Notes under the pieces: generated by a model
The model's database searches: none
What the model saw: the letters and a program-made list of their open reading frames with translations, nothing else
What the model was told of the DNA's origin: nothing
NCBI RefSeq assembly: GCF_013167215.1
Contig: NZ_JABJWY010000024.1
Coordinates: 1-64,000, forward strand
Reading direction: 5' to 3'
DNA from: Sphingobacterium prati
GTDB lineage: Bacteria; Bacteroidota; Bacteroidia; Sphingobacteriales; Sphingobacteriaceae
DNA length: 64,000 nucleotides
Made by a program: the position numbers and the translations under genes
Shown here: piece after piece, positions 62,747 through 64,000 of the stretch
Layout of the letters: each line of letters begins with the position of its first letter
Numbering within the stretch: position 1 is the stretch's first letter

Positions 62747-63109
62747 ATGAGAAAGAAAAAAAAGATTGTGCTTATTCAGGATAACGAAGATATTTTAAAC
62801 ATAATGGACGAGGTTCTGGAAGATGAAGGGTATGATGTGACTTCATCTTTGACCACTGAACCAATCGAAAAAATTGATAAAATTGACCCCAATTTAGTCA
62901 TTGTTGATGAGCACATTAAAGGAACAAAAAGAGGATCAAAGGTTATCGAAGAACTTAAATCGGATCCTGATACCGAAGATATATCTGCAGTATTAACTTC
63001 CACATCCTTTGACTTGCCGACAAAAGCGAACGCATGCAAAGCAGATGATTTTATCGAAAAGCCTTTTGATCTCGATCATATGGTTGATGTCGTAAAGAAA
63101 AACTCCTGA
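62747..63109 (+). CDS. Single-domain response regulator
   Basis: A 120-residue CheY-like receiver. Conserved acidic pair in VLIQDNEDIL, phosphoacceptor Asp in PNLVIVDEHIKG and the lysine in DDFIEKPFDL are present. The acidic start replaces the usual double Asp with QDNED, which is common in this phylum. It has no output domain. A TATATTTG box at 62725-62732 fits a -7 element. Confidence 0.85.
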   Translation: MRKKKKIVLIQDNEDILNIMDEVLEDEGYDVTSSLTTEPIEKIDKIDPNLVIVDEHIKGTKRGSKVIEELKSDPDTEDISAVLTSTSFDLPTKANACKADDFIEKPFDLDHMVDVVKKNS

Positions 63110-63371
63110 CATAAAAATCTGATAAGTTATGGGTAAACTCAGGATAGAAGCATACGGCTGTTTATTTTACCTTTTTTATATAATATTAATCCCGCCCGTA
63201 TTATACGTCGTTTATACTCCTTTTTAAATGATTGGATTAGGTGTATGCACTGGGTAGACATAATAATCCTAACACTCCTTTAAATTTTTAATTGGTACAA
63301 AAGAATAGCTGAGAGCGGCATTAAGACCAGTCAAAAAAAATTAACAGCCATGGCTTATTTTAACTATATCA

Positions 63372-63998
63372 TTACCCCCGTTTTTTAGCGATCAGTCTGG
63401 TTATTAGTATTAAAAGCAATCCTAAAAGCAAAAAGACTAAGGAAAGGCTCAGGCTATTGATTAATACACGATTTATTCCCAATACGGAGACATCAACAAA
63501 AGGGTATGGATAAAATCCAGAAGACGCTCCATGCCACAAGGTATACAGGAAATAGAACATGGGATAAAGCAACCAACTAAATATCGAGCGCCATTGTATT
63601 AAAGGTTTATTAATTGAGCGCCACCAATAAATAAATACCAACATCGGAATAATCAAATGCAGGATTTCGTCAATAATCCTAACTATCCCTGCAGGATGCC
63701 ACAAAAAGCGTAAAACAAAATTGTAGATCAGTCCGACAATAAGAATATATAGTGTCAAAGCTGTGATTGCCACTGGCTTAGCAGCAAAGTGTCCAATAGC
63801 ACTATTGGGTAATAGTACGATAGAGGTGCAGCAAATTGCAACCATTAAATTCGTCAAAATGGTAAAATAGCTAAAAAAACGAATGATCAGCTCTAAATTC
63901 GAAATCGTTGAATTATTAATACTGATTAAAAATTGCGCAATAATTGCACCCCAACTTAATAGCGCTATGAAAGCTGCTAGGCTTTTCTGAGACAACAT
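63372..63998 (-). CDS. Pr6Pr-family membrane protein
   Basis: A 208-residue protein with six hydrophobic helices and the family's FSYFTILTNLMVA, FLWHPAGIVRIIDEILHLIIPML and SWLLYPMFYFLYTLWHG segments. The family has no known biochemical role. The start lies two bases from the window edge and could be extended outside it, but the ATG fits the family's usual length. Confidence 0.85.
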   Translation of the reverse strand: MLSQKSLAAFIALLSWGAIIAQFLISINNSTISNLELIIRFFSYFTILTNLMVAICCTSIVLLPNSAIGHFAAKPVAITALTLYILIVGLIYNFVLRFLWHPAGIVRIIDEILHLIIPMLVFIYWWRSINKPLIQWRSIFSWLLYPMFYFLYTLWHGASSGFYPYPFVDVSVLGINRVLINSLSLSLVFLLLGLLLILITRLIAKKRG

Positions 63999-64000
63999 CA

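Noticed and set aside
1..64000. CRISPR arrays, tRNA or rRNA genes, insertion sequences
   Set aside because: No spaced direct repeats, cloverleaf-like segments, rRNA-like stretches or transposase frames were seen by reading; small ones could be missed without a scan.

Overview
The window looks like a chromosomal segment of a Bacteroidota bacterium, most like Sphingobacterium, Pedobacter or a relative. The support is AT-rich spacers, almost no Shine-Dalgarno sequences, promoters with the Bacteroidota -7 element TAnnTTTG, a hybrid two-component regulator of the Y_Y_Y/AraC type, LytS/LytTR systems, and a typical set of small DinB, HxlR, SnoaL and DHFR-like genes. No rRNA, tRNA, CRISPR array, transposase or phage gene was seen.

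Positions 1-17.5 kb are a patchwork of single genes: oxidoreductases, AraC, Crp and HxlR regulators, DinB, RibD-like reductases and NTF2-like proteins. Many decayed genes lie among them: an AraC gene collapsed to its two ends, an NmrA-like remnant, two GNAT remnants and a frameshifted class C beta-lactamase-like hydrolase. A possible attC-like palindrome precedes one DinB gene. This looks like a zone of gene turnover.

Positions 18.4-24 kb hold a compact peptide-modification locus. A 48-residue precursor with an F-x-L-D leader box is followed by a Rho-independent terminator, a stand-alone receiver protein and a full-length LanB dehydratase. A LytTR regulator and its LytS-type kinase converge on it. 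The precursor has no cysteine in its probable core and no LanC cyclase or exporter is adjacent, so it does not fit an ordinary lanthipeptide. This is the best candidate for an undescribed system.

Positions 24-40 kb carry an SPFH protein, a TetR-controlled group (diheme cytochrome, TetR, two small membrane proteins) with two matching palindromic operators, a 2H phosphoesterase, a metallo-hydrolase, regulators, a degraded hybrid sensor kinase, a two-domain glycosyltransferase, and a MerR/DinB/epoxide-hydrolase-like group with its own palindrome.

Positions 40.2-45.7 kb are a seven-gene, translationally coupled operon: FAD oxidoreductase, methyltransferase, type III polyketide synthase, FabZ-like dehydratase, ketosynthase, ACP and phosphopantetheinyl transferase. 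It probably makes a methylated, oxidised alkyl-polyketide using its own acyl-chain enzymes.

Positions 46.4-48.4 kb hold an AraC regulator, a siderophore-interacting protein and a small unknown gene. Positions 48.6-61.4 kb are a molybdenum-cofactor island: MobA, a two-subunit xanthine dehydrogenase-type hydroxylase, XdhC, MoaA, a MocA-MoeA fusion, a TauE-type permease, a molybdopterin-fold secreted protein, MoaD, a MoeB-rhodanese fusion, MoaE, a MoaC-MoaB fusion and a cysteine desulfurase. It builds, sulfurates and loads the cofactor for the neighbouring enzyme. The window ends with an endonuclease VIII-like glycosylase, a small charged protein, a response regulator and a Pr6Pr membrane protein.
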